This document shows positions 1 to 10,400 of a DNA stretch of 64,000 nucleotides, piece by piece. A model generated the notes under the pieces. The model was not told where the DNA came from and did no database searches. It saw only the letters and a list, made by a program, of their open reading frames with translations. Numbering within the stretch: position 1 is the first letter of the stretch; every line of letters begins with the position of its first letter. Origin of the DNA: an uncultured Muribaculaceae bacterium. GTDB taxonomy: Bacteria; Bacteroidota; Bacteroidia; Bacteroidales; Muribaculaceae. The position numbers and the translations under genes were made by a program. The stretch is from positions 22,136-86,135 of the forward strand of contig CANRCT010000007.1 in assembly GCA_947629175.1 (NCBI GenBank), read 5' to 3'.

Positions 1-342
1 GTTGAGTTTGTTCATGTCGGCCTCGTAGCTTGCCTGCGAGAGGTAGCCGTTGGAGCGGTACTTCTGCTCTATCTGTGCGGCGAAGCGCTGTATTTCGGCG
101 CTCTTGTTCTGCTGGGTGCTCTCAAGCTTGCTGATAGCGCGGATGGCGATATCCTTGAAGTCTTTTGCGAGGTTGTAGTGGGTGGTGATCGAGTCGGCGT
201 CGATAAAGCGGATGTTCATCGTCGGGGCCTTGGCCTCTGCTGTCGGATCGGCGGTTGTCGCTGCTGTTCCGGCGCCCTTGTCGGCGCACGAGAAAGCTGC
301 GAGACTCATGAAGATAGCTAACGGTAAAGCCGTTTTTTTCAT
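1..342 (-). CDS. OmpH/Skp-family periplasmic chaperone-like lipoprotein (3' part outside window)
   Basis: Only the first 114 codons are inside the window; the gene runs off the left edge. The start at 342 gives a signal peptide ending in a possible lipobox with Cys19 (LAAFSC), then a low-complexity Ala/Thr linker, then 'IRFIDADSITTHYNLAKDF', which resembles the opening strand and helix of OmpH/Skp chaperones. The rest is charged and helix-rich, as expected for the Skp coiled-coil arms. Skp-like proteins hold unfolded outer-membrane proteins in the periplasm. The lipid anchor is inferred from the cysteine only. The family call rests on the N-terminal pattern because the C-terminus is not visible. 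Confidence 0.6.
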   Translation of the reverse strand, partial: MKKTALPLAIFMSLAAFSCADKGAGTAATTADPTAEAKAPTMNIRFIDADSITTHYNLAKDFKDIAIRAISKLESTQQNKSAEIQRFAAQIEQKYRSNGYLSQASYEADMNKLN

Positions 343-371
343 TTCTTGATATGAGGTTAATTTAAGATTTT

Positions 372-545
372 TCACTGTGTCGGTTGCGACGGGCCGCCTG
401 ATCCGTCCTTCCGGCTGTGGTGCCGGGATGCCGCCGGACGATGGTGGTGTGATGGGAACCGGCCCCCCTTGACCGTGAGCACTCTCACGGCGAGAAGCAG
501 CCCCGCCACTAATACCAATACCACTGTCAGGAGCACTGTTTTCAT
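372..545 (-). CDS. small single-pass membrane protein, 57 aa
   Basis: The ATG at 545 gives MKTVLLTVVLVLVAGLLL, one N-terminal membrane helix, followed by 'AVRVLTVKGGRFPS'. This N-terminal pattern (helix, VRVL, KGG.FPS) resembles a small protein that I recall as conserved next to housekeeping genes in Bacteroidales; its function is not known to me. Here the tail after FPS is unusual, rich in His, Arg, Ser and Pro (HHHRPAASRHHSRK). A longer ORF starts at 590, but those 15 residues lie over the promoter-like box at 569-576, so I prefer 545. It is divergent from pepD. Confidence 0.55.
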   Translation of the reverse strand: MKTVLLTVVLVLVAGLLLAVRVLTVKGGRFPSHHHRPAASRHHSRKDGSGGPSQPTQ

Positions 546-568
546 AGGTCGGTCGCGGTTTCGCAGTG

Positions 569-576
569 CAAATATA
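569..576 (-). promoter_or_regulatory. Bacteroidetes -7 box for the 57-aa gene
   Basis: Reads TATATTTG on the minus strand (consensus TAnnTTTG), 23 nt before the ATG at 545. No clear -33 TTTG is seen at the right distance. Confidence 0.4.
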
Positions 577-746
577 GGAAAGGTCTGCAAATTATTTGCA
601 ATGTGTCGATTTTATTTTGTAATTTAGTGTGCGGTTTGGCTCGAATTTTAACATTCTTTGCCAAAAAGCTACATCTCTTGACGCTCAAACAGGCGCGGGA
701 GACTGCTGCGACATCAATTACAAACCTATAAAAGACTATCTGCGAC

Positions 747-2207
747 ATGACAGTGAAAGAACTCGAACCCAAAAGGGTTTTTGAAATCTTCGACCAGATC
801 ACGAAGGTGCCCCGTCCCTCGAAGAAAGAGGAGAAAATACGCCAGTATCTGCTCGATTTCGCCAAGAGCCACAATCTTGAGGCAAAGACTGATAAGGTGG
901 GCAATGTGGTGATAAAGGCGCCGGCTACACCCGGACATGAGAATGCCCCGACAGTCATTCTGCAGGGACATATGGATATGGTGTGCGAGAGCAACGACAA
1001 GTCGTTTGACTTCGAGCATACTCCCATCACCACTGTGGTCGACGGCGACTGGGTGCGCGCCGAGGGCACTACGCTCGGAGCCGACAACGGTATCGGCGTG
1101 GCTGCCGCGCTGGCCGTGATGACCGACCCCGACGCCGTGCACGGCCCGCTTGAAGCGCTCGTCACGGTCGACGAGGAGACCGGCATGACCGGCGCTTTCG
1201 GACTCGAAGGCGACATGATCACCGGATCGATACTCCTCAACCTCGACTCGGAGGACGACGCCGAGATCTTCGTAGGCTGCGCCGGAGGCGTCGACACGGT
1301 GTGCACGTTCACCTATAACCGCTCGTTCGCTCCCAAGGATTTTACCTATTTCAAGATTGATATCGCCAAGGGTCAGGGCGGACACTCGGGTGGCGACATC
1401 CACCTCGGCCGCGCCAACGCCAACAAGCTTCTGGCCCGCATACTCTTCAATCTCGGCAAGAAATATGAACTGTCGCTCGCAGAGATCGACGGCGGCAATC
1501 TGCGCAACGCCATTCCGCGCGCAGCTCATGCCGTAGTAGGCGTCCACACCTCCAAGAAAGAGGATGTACGCGTGGCTATCAACCATTTCATCGCCGATAT
1601 CGAGAACGAGTATGCCGATCTTGAGCCGACTCTCGAGATCACGATGGAAAGCGTCGACAAGCCTGATTTCTGCATCGACTCCGACACCACTATAAAGCTT
1701 ATCGAGTCGATCTACAGCGCGCCCCACGGCGTAGTGTCGATGAGCCGTGTGATGCCCGGTCTGGTAGAGACATCCACCAACCTGGCCTCCGTGAAAATGA
1801 AGGAGGGCAACGAGGTCGTTGTCACCACCTCGCAGCGCAGTTCCGTCGACTCGCGCAAGTGGGATATCGCCAATCAGGTGGAGGCTCTCTTCACTCTGGC
1901 CGGCGCCAAGGTGAAGCACGGCGAGGGCTATCCCGGATGGGCTCCCAACCTCGACTCGCCGATCATGAAGATCGCCAGCGACGCTTACCGCGAACTCTAC
2001 GGCGTGACGCCCGCCATCAAGGCTATCCACGCCGGTCTGGAGTGCGGCCTCTTCCTTGAGAAGTTCCCGCATCTCGACATGGTGTCGTTCGGCCCCACGC
2101 TGCAGGGTGTCCACTCTCCTTCGGAGCGGATGTATATCCCCGCCGTAGAGCGTTTCTACGGGCAGCTGAAGCTCACGCTCCAGAAGGTCGCTGACCTGAA
2201 GAAATAA
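747..2207 (+). CDS. pepD: aminoacyl-histidine dipeptidase (peptidase D, M20 family)
   Basis: 486 aa, the usual length of PepD. It hydrolyses dipeptides, classically Xaa-His such as carnosine, in the cytoplasm with a two-metal site. Visible M20 signatures are LQGHMDMV (metal His and Asp), GADNG (bridging Asp), VDEETGMTGAFG (catalytic Glu and metal Glu), NLDSED, and the GQGGHSGGDI segment of the dimerisation domain. The C-terminal HAGLECG segment carries the last metal His. There is no signal peptide. The gene stands alone on the plus strand, divergent from the 57-aa gene and convergent with tsaE; a strong hairpin lies between pepD and tsaE. Confidence 0.93.
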   Translation: MTVKELEPKRVFEIFDQITKVPRPSKKEEKIRQYLLDFAKSHNLEAKTDKVGNVVIKAPATPGHENAPTVILQGHMDMVCESNDKSFDFEHTPITTVVDGDWVRAEGTTLGADNGIGVAAALAVMTDPDAVHGPLEALVTVDEETGMTGAFGLEGDMITGSILLNLDSEDDAEIFVGCAGGVDTVCTFTYNRSFAPKDFTYFKIDIAKGQGGHSGGDIHLGRANANKLLARILFNLGKKYELSLAEIDGGNLRNAIPRAAHAVVGVHTSKKEDVRVAINHFIADIENEYADLEPTLEITMESVDKPDFCIDSDTTIKLIESIYSAPHGVVSMSRVMPGLVETSTNLASVKMKEGNEVVVTTSQRSSVDSRKWDIANQVEALFTLAGAKVKHGEGYPGWAPNLDSPIMKIASDAYRELYGVTPAIKAIHAGLECGLFLEKFPHLDMVSFGPTLQGVHSPSERMYIPAVERFYGQLKLTLQKVADLKK

Positions 2208-2230
2208 CAGGCGCCCCAATCCCATAAAAT

Positions 2231-2267
2231 CTGCGCCCGCGGAAGCCTCTCCTTCCCGCGGGCGCAG
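2231..2267. terminator. bidirectional hairpin between pepD and tsaE
   Basis: Perfect 12-bp stem (CTGCGCCCGCGG / CCGCGGGCGCAG) with a 13-nt loop, located between two convergent genes. The T-tracts are weak on both sides (TGTTTATC on plus, ATTTTATG on minus). Confidence 0.7.
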
Positions 2268-2275
2268 TGTTTATC

Positions 2276-2320
2276 AGCTATCGTAGCTATGGTAGCTATT
2301 TTAGCTATTGTAGCTATCTT
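2276..2320. repeat. 9-bp tandem repeat AGCTATNNT, five units
   Basis: Five adjoining 9-bp units (agctatcgt, agctatggt, agctatttt, agctattgt, agctatctt) lie between the pepD/tsaE hairpin and the tsaE stop codon. The first six bases are fixed and units differ only at positions 7 and 8. A related array sits at 20993-21019 beside another long hairpin. Confidence 0.8.
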
Positions 2321-2325
2321 AGCTC

Positions 2326-2748
2326 TTAAAAAATGAGTGTGCGCGATCCGTCGCTGTTCACTCTGATCTCCACCCGCAGGGTGTCGTCGGGCAGCAGCGG
2401 CTCTATCCGTTCGGCCCATTCGAGGAAGCAGAGCGAGCCGGAGTAGAAGTAGTCGTCGAGTCCGAGGTCGAGGGCCTCCTCCATGCTTTCTATGCGGTAG
2501 AGGTCGAAGTGGTAGATCGGGAGCGGCGTAGCCCCCTTGTACTCGTTGATGATGGCGAATGTAGGCGAGGCTGTCACGTCGTCGGCCACGCCTAATGTCC
2601 GGCACAGGGCCGATATCAGCGTGGTCTTGCCCGCGCCCATCTCTCCGTCGAAAGCCACCACCGTGGCTCCGCGCTGTCGCAGTTCGTCGGCCAGGCGCGC
2701 CGCTGCGCTGTCGAGGTCGGCGAGTGTCGGTATCTCTATTGTAGTCAT
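2326..2748 (-). CDS. tsaE: tRNA N6-threonylcarbamoyladenosine biosynthesis ATPase TsaE
   Basis: 140 aa. TsaE is the small P-loop ATPase that works with TsaB and TsaD to make t6A37 on ANN-decoding tRNAs. The Walker A motif GEMGAGKT is at residues 35-42, followed by family signatures SPTFAIINEY and HFDLYR and by CFLEWAERI. The length is typical. The ATG overlaps the porX stop codon (ATGA, 2745-2748), so the two genes are probably translationally coupled and transcribed from the porX promoter. TcdA, which cyclises t6A, is also encoded in this window but is not linked. Confidence 0.93.
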   Translation of the reverse strand: MTTIEIPTLADLDSAAARLADELRQRGATVVAFDGEMGAGKTTLISALCRTLGVADDVTASPTFAIINEYKGATPLPIYHFDLYRIESMEEALDLGLDDYFYSGSLCFLEWAERIEPLLPDDTLRVEIRVNSDGSRTLIF

Positions 2749-4316
2749 GTCGTTTTCGGTATGAGTGTCACTAAAGGCACGAGCATCTCCTCCATCGAGA
2801 TGCCTCCGTGCTGAAATGTCCCGCGGTAATATTGCGCATAATGGTTGAAATTGTTGGGATAGGCGAAGAAGTCGCGTCCGGTTGCGAAGACGTATTCCTC
2901 TCCGATCCGTTTTACGGGGAGCCCGATTTCGGCCGGACGGTCGGCCACCATCACTTCACGGGCGTTGTAGTCCATGCCGCGGCCCGCTTTGTAGCGAAGG
3001 TTGGTGGTGAGCGTGCGGTCGCCGACGATGCGCTGCGGGGTGGTCACACGGATGGTGCCGTGGTCGGTGGCGAGCACCACCTTGCGGCCCGTGGCGGCCA
3101 TGCGGCTGAACATTTCGAGCGTGGGGGAGTGGCGCAGCCACGACTCCGTGATCGAGAGATATGCGGCGTCAGTGGAGGCGAGCTCGCGCACCGTGCGCGA
3201 TTCGGTGCGGGCGTGCGACAGCATGTCGATGAAGTTGATCACCACGGCGTTGAGCCGGCATGCCTCCTTGTCGGCCATCGAGGCGATGAACTCTTCGCAC
3301 CCTTCGGAGTCGAATATCTTCGAGTAGCTGAATCTTTCGCGAAGCCCGTAGCGTTCGAGCTGCATGGCGAGAAGCCGCTCCTCGGCCGGATTTTTCGACT
3401 CCTCCGCGTCCTCCTCCACCCACAGATCGGGCCACCGGCGCTTTATCTCCGAGGGCATCATGCCAGCGAATATGGCATTGCGGGCATATTGTGTCGAAGT
3501 GGGAAGTATAGACATCGAAAGGGTCTCGTCGCTGAAGGTGAAGAGATTGGTCAGCAGTGATTTCAGCGTCAGCCACTGGTCGAGCCTGAAATTGTCGATC
3601 ACCACCAGCCACATCGGTTCCTCTTTAAGAAGAGGTATCACCCGCGCCCCGATCAGCCCCGGACTCGTCAGTTTCTCGCTGAGCAGAAGGTCGCGGTAGT
3701 TGCGGCGTATGTATTTTGCAAATACGGAGTTGGCCTCGTCGACCTGCGTGGCCAGTATCGAGGCCATCTCGGCAGTGTCGGCCTGCAGCGTATGGGTCTG
3801 CGCGGAGAGCTCTGTCTGCCAGTAGACGAGGCGACGGTAGAGATCTTTCCAGTCGTCGAGCGACGCGCACTGCGCTATCCCTGCCGATATGGCTGCGAAC
3901 TCGGAGCGGTAGCCCGATGTCGACGTGTCGGCCACCAGCCGGCGCCCGTCGAGTATCTTCTTTATCGACAGCAGTATCTGGTTGGGGTTGACAGGCTTTA
4001 TCAGGTAGTCGGCTATGCGGGAGCCGATAGCCCGCTCCATGATGTTCTCCTCCTCGCTTTTGGTGATCATGATGACCGGCAGCTGCGGATGCTGCTGCTT
4101 GATCTGCTGGAGCGTCTGGAGGCCGGTGATGCCCGGCATATGTTCGTCGAGTATCACCAGATCGTAGTCAGAAGCTGCAAGAGCCTCGATGGCGTCGGAT
4201 CCGGAGCAGACGGTGGCAAGTTCATACCCCTTGCCCTCCAGAAACATTATGTGGGGCCTGAGCATGTCTATCTCGTCGTCGGCCCAGAGTATTCGCGGTT
4301 GGCGGTTGTTAGTCAT
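2745..4316 (-). CDS. porX: PorX: response regulator with PglZ/alkaline-phosphatase-like output domain (T9SS regulator)
   Basis: 523 aa. An N-terminal receiver domain (ILWADDE at 10-15, phospho-acceptor Asp57 in VILDEHMPG, Lys107 in LIKPVNP) is joined to a large PglZ-type domain with alkaline-phosphatase-like metal sites (DNFRLDQW, INFIDMLSH, ATDHGTIRV). This architecture defines PorX, which in Porphyromonas acts with the kinase PorY to control type IX secretion genes. An upstream ATG at 4385 would add 23 residues, but the receiver fold begins right after residue 8, and the promoter at 4323-4354 overlaps that extension, so 4316 is the start. It is coupled to tsaE. The two giant cargo genes lie just upstream on the same strand. 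Confidence 0.9.
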   Translation of the reverse strand: MTNNRQPRILWADDEIDMLRPHIMFLEGKGYELATVCSGSDAIEALAASDYDLVILDEHMPGITGLQTLQQIKQQHPQLPVIMITKSEEENIMERAIGSRIADYLIKPVNPNQILLSIKKILDGRRLVADTSTSGYRSEFAAISAGIAQCASLDDWKDLYRRLVYWQTELSAQTHTLQADTAEMASILATQVDEANSVFAKYIRRNYRDLLLSEKLTSPGLIGARVIPLLKEEPMWLVVIDNFRLDQWLTLKSLLTNLFTFSDETLSMSILPTSTQYARNAIFAGMMPSEIKRRWPDLWVEEDAEESKNPAEERLLAMQLERYGLRERFSYSKIFDSEGCEEFIASMADKEACRLNAVVINFIDMLSHARTESRTVRELASTDAAYLSITESWLRHSPTLEMFSRMAATGRKVVLATDHGTIRVTTPQRIVGDRTLTTNLRYKAGRGMDYNAREVMVADRPAEIGLPVKRIGEEYVFATGRDFFAYPNNFNHYAQYYRGTFQHGGISMEEMLVPLVTLIPKTT

Positions 4317-4322
4317 TTGGAG

Positions 4323-4354
4323 CAAAATTAGTGAAATTCCCGGTAATCGGCAAA
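4323..4354 (-). promoter_or_regulatory. porX promoter, apparently leaderless
   Basis: The -33 TTTG (4351-4354) and -7 TAATTTTG (4323-4330) are separated by exactly 20 bp. Only 6 nt lie between the -7 box and the porX ATG, so transcription should start at or next to the start codon. Confidence 0.7.
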
Positions 4355-4391
4355 TCGCGTCCATACCGGAGGATTCCGATCTCAAAAATCA

Positions 4392-4426
4392 GCGGGGCCG
4401 CAGCGCGCTCTGCGCCGCGGCCCCGC
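4392..4426 (-). terminator. hairpin terminator after the first giant gene
   Basis: Stem GCGGGGCCGC / GCGGCCCCGC with a second inner stem (GCGC/GCGC). On the minus strand it is followed by TGATTTTTGAG. It lies between the giant gene stop (4457) and the porX promoter. Confidence 0.7.
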
Positions 4427-4456
4427 GGGGATAAAGGGATAGGTGAAATTTTCGGT

Positions 4457-7400
4457 TTATTTTACAAGCACCTTGGTAGAGCTTCCGTCGGGGATGACCA
4501 CGATGTAGATGCCCTTGCGGAGGCCTTCGGGGCGCACCTGGCGTCCGGCAGTGTCGTAGATGCGGCTGCCGGCGGGAGCTACGATGCTGTCGCCTTCGAC
4601 TCTGACGGCTTTAGGGGCCTCATCCTCTCCGATGCCGTCGATTCCGGTAATGCCCGGGTTGACCCATACGCTCACTTCGGCAACGACGCCGGGCTTCTTG
4701 CCGTTTTCCACGAGTACGGCCATCACGAGAGTGCTCTCGGTGACGTCGAAGGGCTTGTCATACTTCGTCCATCCGTCGGGGAATGTCTTTCCGGCGTCGG
4801 TGGTGTAGTAGATCTCGTAGCCGGGGGCTGCGGCTCCGTCAGGCTCAATCTTTACGAGCACCTTAGCGGGATCGCTGTCGTCGAGGCTGAACTTCACGCG
4901 TCCGCTGACTGTCGGATCGGGCTCCGAGGGCTGTTCGGGCTGCTGGGGCTGCGCGGCAGGCACGGTGATGTAGGCGCGTGCTATTGATCCGGGTTCGCAG
5001 CCGTTCTCAATGAGGATAGCCTTGACGGTGGCGCTTTCAGTCAGGTCGAACGGAGCGGTGTAAAGAGTGGATGCGGCGGTGGGGTTGGTGCCGTCGGTGG
5101 TGTAGCGGATGGCGTAGGAACCTTCGGCGAGATCGGCTGACGGACGCAGGGCGACGCTCACCTTGCCGCCCTCAGGGGCCGGAGTGGCGGTGAACTCTAT
5201 GTCGCCGCTGACGGTCACTTTCTCAAGGGTCAGATGGGTGTGGACGCTCTCGGTCATTCCGGGGGCCACAGCTTTGGCGTGGATCATGCAGCCGGTCTCC
5301 ACGGCTATCGGGCTGAAGTATTCGAACCACTCCTCGTTGTCGAACGAATAGTAGATCCGTGCGTCGCGCACATTGTCGGCCGAGAAGCTTACGGCGGCCA
5401 TGTCGGTGAAGCGGGCCTGAAACTCGTTTTCGGATGTCTCTGTCATTGTCAGCGCGCCCTGCACGTCAACGCTGACGGCCGGAGTGCGCACCAGATGGAT
5501 CGCCGATACGGGCCAGAGCTCTACCTCGGGCTCGTCGGCCGCGCCGGCAGCCTCGCCGAGCATCACGAAGCCTGTGATGTCGTAGGCCTCGCCGTCGGCG
5601 AAGTCAAGATCTGTGTCGGTGAGATTGCCCTGTGCATCGGTCTCCTGTATCTTCACGTCGCCGAGATTGCCGTTCATGAGCGGGTGGCTCTGGCTGCCGT
5701 CGAGTGTCGTGATAGTGAACGGCGCTCCGGCGGCGCGGGCCGTCACGGCCTTGGCGGTCACATTGCTTACGGTGACGAGGCGCCGTGCGCTGGCGGCTGT
5801 CAGTGCGTTCACCTGGTCGGGTTTCACTGTGATCTGCTCGCTTTGTGCGATGTCGTCGGGAGCTATGGCCTCGGGGGTGTCATAGTGGCTTGCGTCGGCC
5901 ATGATGTTGCCGTTGGCGTCAGTGCTCTTCACTGCCAGCAGATGCTGCAGATAGCTTCCGGCGGGATATTTGTCGGTATCCCATCCGCCCTCTCTGTAGA
6001 CGGGGAGGAAGTGTCCCACGGGGCCTGCCACGAACAGATAGTCGCCGCCGGCGGCCACGATCTGCAGCTTGCTCGTGAAGCGGTAGGTCATTCCCTCGCG
6101 GCCTGCGCGCAGGAAGTTGAGGATGTATTGCACTTCGCTGACGGCGTTTCTGAACGTCATGCTCTTCTCTTCAGTCGGGTTGAGTCCCGGAGCGGCTGCA
6201 AACGCGCGTATGACGGCGTCGTCAGTCAGTTCGATCTCGGCTCTGGAGGCGTCGACGCGGGTGCGGCCATCCACGTTGTTGCGCGGGTCGGTGCCGTCGG
6301 CGGTGTAGTATATGGCTACGGTCTCGCCCTGCGCCGGAGTGTAATTGATCACGGCTTTGCCCTGTACGAAGTGCTGTATGCCGTCGATCACCTGTCCGTC
6401 GCCCTCGAAGCTGATGCCCAGTTCGCCGGTCAGGCTGTTGGCGGCGGTGAAGTCTGTCGGAGCGAATGCGTAGCCTACGGTGCCGTCAGACTTGTCGTCG
6501 CGCACCACTACGCCGCTGATGGTAAAGCCTTCGCCCTCCTTCCACATCGTGTGCCATCCCTGCGTGCGGGGGAATACATCGAATGTCAGCGCAGGCTCGT
6601 TTTTGATGTCGAGCGTGTAGGCGTAGTCGGATACGTCGGATCCGGTGCGCTTCACGCGGACATTGCGCAGCTCCACGTAGGTCATGCGCTGATCCTCGCC
6701 GAAGGCCACTTTGGAGTAGTGGCTGTCGGAGGCGGCGTCGACGTAGTTCACGTCGATCACCTCGGGCTTGAAATCATTCTGATCCGTGGCTTTGCCGGCG
6801 TACTTGAATGTGCGGGCGTAGCCGGAGGAGTTGCTGATGATGTTGCCGCTGAGCTTCATGCCGTCGTGGCCCACGAGAGCGAAGTTCTCTATGATGTCGC
6901 CCGCTTCGAGGCCGCGCATGGTGGTTCCGTCGTTGAACTGCGGGTTGCTCCAGCCGTTTTCGTTGTAGATGAGCAGGTATTTCATGGCGGGATCCGTGGC
7001 AGCGGCGTCGTTGCAGTCGCTCACGTAGAGATAATAGTCGGTGGTCTTGCGGATCACGGCCCGGCCTTTGAGGCGGTAATAGTGCTCCGAGCCGTCATAT
7101 CCGGCCTCGGCGCGGCGGTCGATCTCAGCCTGCTTGAACCCGGCTATTGAGTTGACTTCATCTGCTTCATGGCGCGTGATCTTCACCTTGGCGGGCCGCA
7201 GGCTCTCCATGCCGTTGACGCGGGCGCAGACGGCCAGATATGTGGTGGCGTTCTTTTCGAGCGGCAGCTTGAACGTGCCTTTTTTACCGGTTACCGTAAC
7301 ACCTGTGTCGTCGGGTTTGGCCTGGTCGAGAAGTTCGGAAGAGGCCGCTGTCTTGAACAGGAAAGTGACGTCGTCGGCGTTGGCCGGACTTTCGACAGTG

Positions 7401-10400
7401 AATTCGACCTCTTCCGATATTGCGTTGACAGGAATGAATCCGTTCTCCGGCGTTCCGTCAATCAGGTTGGGCGCGTAGAGCACCGGCGTGCCGGGGCAGG
7501 CGAGCGTGGCTTCGGTGGGGAACAGGGCGAGATCGCCGTTGAGCTGGCCCACGTAGCCGGTCACCTTGTAGAGAGCGCCTTTGACAAGGGCGTTGATGTC
7601 GTCGTCGAACTTATATCCGGTCGACGAAACGTCGAGGTGGTTGTAGAGGGTCAGCTCCATGCCGTCGGCGGTGCGCACCCTGTTGGCGCTTCCGAGCCAG
7701 GTGAGCGAGCGGAGGCTTACCTTGCGGGCGAAGTCGGTCTTGACGGCGATCTCCGTGCGCAGCTCCGGCTCCTGCTTTGCAGCGTAGTCGGCCGATGTGG
7801 CGAAGGCATCCCAATCAGCGCCGTCCTGGTAGGCCAGATAGGATTCTCCGGCGGTTGGGGTGACGAGTATCTCGGGCATCAGGCCCTCGCCGTCGTTGGT
7901 GACGGTCTTCGACAGGCGTGCAATGATGCTTCCGGCGGGGATCACCAGCTCCTGTCCCTGATGCTGCGCGCCGTTGGCAAACTGCAGGTATTTGAGCCGG
8001 GTGAGTGCTGTCGTAAGTGGCGCTCCCTCTCCGCTGATCACCATTTTCAGCGTATTGCCGTCGGCGTCGATGAGATAGGTGTAGGCTGTCATGACTCCGT
8101 CGGTGGCGGCGGTGCGGGTCATGTAGCAGCCCATTATCTTCATCGGCTCGTCGATCTGCACGAGAGCGTTGGCGTCGGTCGACGTCCACTCCTCGGCCTT
8201 TATCCGCCGGGCTTCGATAAGCTCGAAGTCCATCACGGTGGTGGCGCTGGCCTGATTGTAGACGGGATCCCAGATGCGGGCGTACATGCGGCCGTCGCAC
8301 TCCACGTTCATGATGAAGCCGTCGGGGGCGTCGGTCCACTGCTCAGGCTGCTGGCCGGGCCATACCGCTCCCTCCGCTTTCACAAAAGCATACTGAAGCT
8401 GCTGGCTCCCTTCCCAGACGATCTTTTCAGGATTCACGCTGATGGAGTTGACGAAGCGGGTGACGGTGCCTTTTGTGTCGCCGAGGCTCTGGGGCATGAT
8501 CGACGGAGCTGTCGGCACGGTGTGGTGCAGATGTATGCTCGTCAGTCCGCTTGCCACGAATTCGTAGGCATCCTCGTCGGGCGTGGTCACCGCGCGCAGA
8601 TGCAGATAGATGTCGGCCGGACGGCGTCCGCTGCCGTCGCCGGCAACGGGGAAGAGAAGGTCGTTGATGTTGACGCTGTTCTCTCTCTGGAAGAGCAGGA
8701 GGTCTTTGCCATTGTACTGGGTCGTCGACTTCACATCTGTGTCACACGTGCGCCATTCAGTGCCGGCGTCGGGTTCCGCAGTGGTCGCCAGCTGATATTG
8801 CAGCCGCGGCTCGCCCGCTGCGCCATAGTGGTTGCCGAGAGCAAGGAGCAGCTGAGTGCCCAAAATCACAGGCTCCGCATATGAGCTGAGCGCGTTCATC
8901 GACGACGGCTTCACTTCTTTATTCATGTGATTATAGTAGAATGATTCACTCCACTCGGTCACCACCGGAGTCGCCGGCTTGGCCGGCTTCGCCTTGACGA
9001 TATGCAGCGTCGTCACCTCGCTGGTGACAGTCCCTTCCGGCAAGTTTCCGTCGAAGTCCCTTGCGTTAGTGACAGCTCGCAGATGGAGATAACATTCTTT
9101 TCTGTCGTTGAAAAAGAATGTTTTGGCGATCATTTTAGAATTTTCAATAGAAACTGCGAAATTATATGTTTGCTCGAAAGAATCTCCTTCTTCAAACAAT
9201 AGATATTTCGGATAGTCTTCTATAGGAGCGGTCAATTGGAGCCATGAACCATCTGTGTCAGGAGTATCGGAGGTGGATACTTGTGCCTCTACGAAGGGCC
9301 CAGTCCCATCTGGTGTAAGAGTATAAGCTGACTGTAGATTGAGCAACAGGTGGTTGGCCTGTAGGGCGATACCATTCTCATTGTTGGCAGTCTTAAAACT
9401 GGAAGGATTGAAATCGTCTAAATAAAATTTTTGCGAAAGGTATTGGCCTTCGGTACGCAGCTTGAAATTCTCGGTATAGCCGACGACCATCGGCTTGGCC
9501 AAAGCCACGCGTCGGCATTTTACGGTAGTCACCTCGCCGAAGTTTTTGTTGCCGAACGGATCCTCGCCGCAATATGCCACGAGGTTGAGCTTGATTGAGC
9601 TGCCGGTCTCCAGCGAGGGAAGCGTTATCTTGCCGTCGGCGGGCAGCTCGGTGCCTTTCGTCTTGGGGTCGTCATCGAGGAAAGAGTAGTAGACCGTTTC
9701 AACTCCCAATGGCTTCTCGATAGTGATTTCGCCCTTTTCGGCCATTGTCTCGAACGTCGCGTCGCCGTATTCCACTTTCGGAACGGCTACGCGACGGCAC
9801 GGCACCTGAAGCACATTGCCTATGCTTCCATCATCCTCAACAGCCGCTACATGCACTACCTTGTTGGCACCGATCTCTAAACCCATGATCATCATGCCAA
9901 TGTCTGACACATCTGTGGAATGTTGGGCGAGATCCACAGTCTCTCCCGGGTCGGCTACTGTGTAAACATATTTTACGCCGTATTCTTGTTTGATATTCAG
10001 AATTAACTGATCGTCGATGGTTTGCAGTTCCCCGTCGACCATCATGGGAAAAGTCTTAGAGTTTATTATCTCATCTGACAGCGTCGGAGCCGGAGATTTG
10101 ACAGCTCTGACAATGCCAAGATGACCTATGCGAAGTGTTGAATAGTCGGTGTTATCTGTAACCTTGAACTTTATTTCAGTCTGTGGAATTTTTGGCGTAA
10201 ATATGAGAGATCCATCGCTAAAACTCCAGTCACCATCAACACTATTAGTTACGGAGATAAGATTAAGATTACTCTCTGTAAAGGGTTTGGATGTAGTGTT
10301 ATTATAAGCGTCCCCAAATACCACTCGGTTGATGGGATATTCCGTTGTGTTGGTTGAGGTAATGACGATTTCAGGTTTGATAGTGCTAGAATAGATATGA

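Noticed and set aside
5234..8884. Long plus-strand ORFs (638 and 571 aa) opposite giant paralog A
   Set aside because: They mirror the GC-rich codons of the minus-strand gene, have no family features, and the minus-strand protein has a signal peptide and sorting domain.
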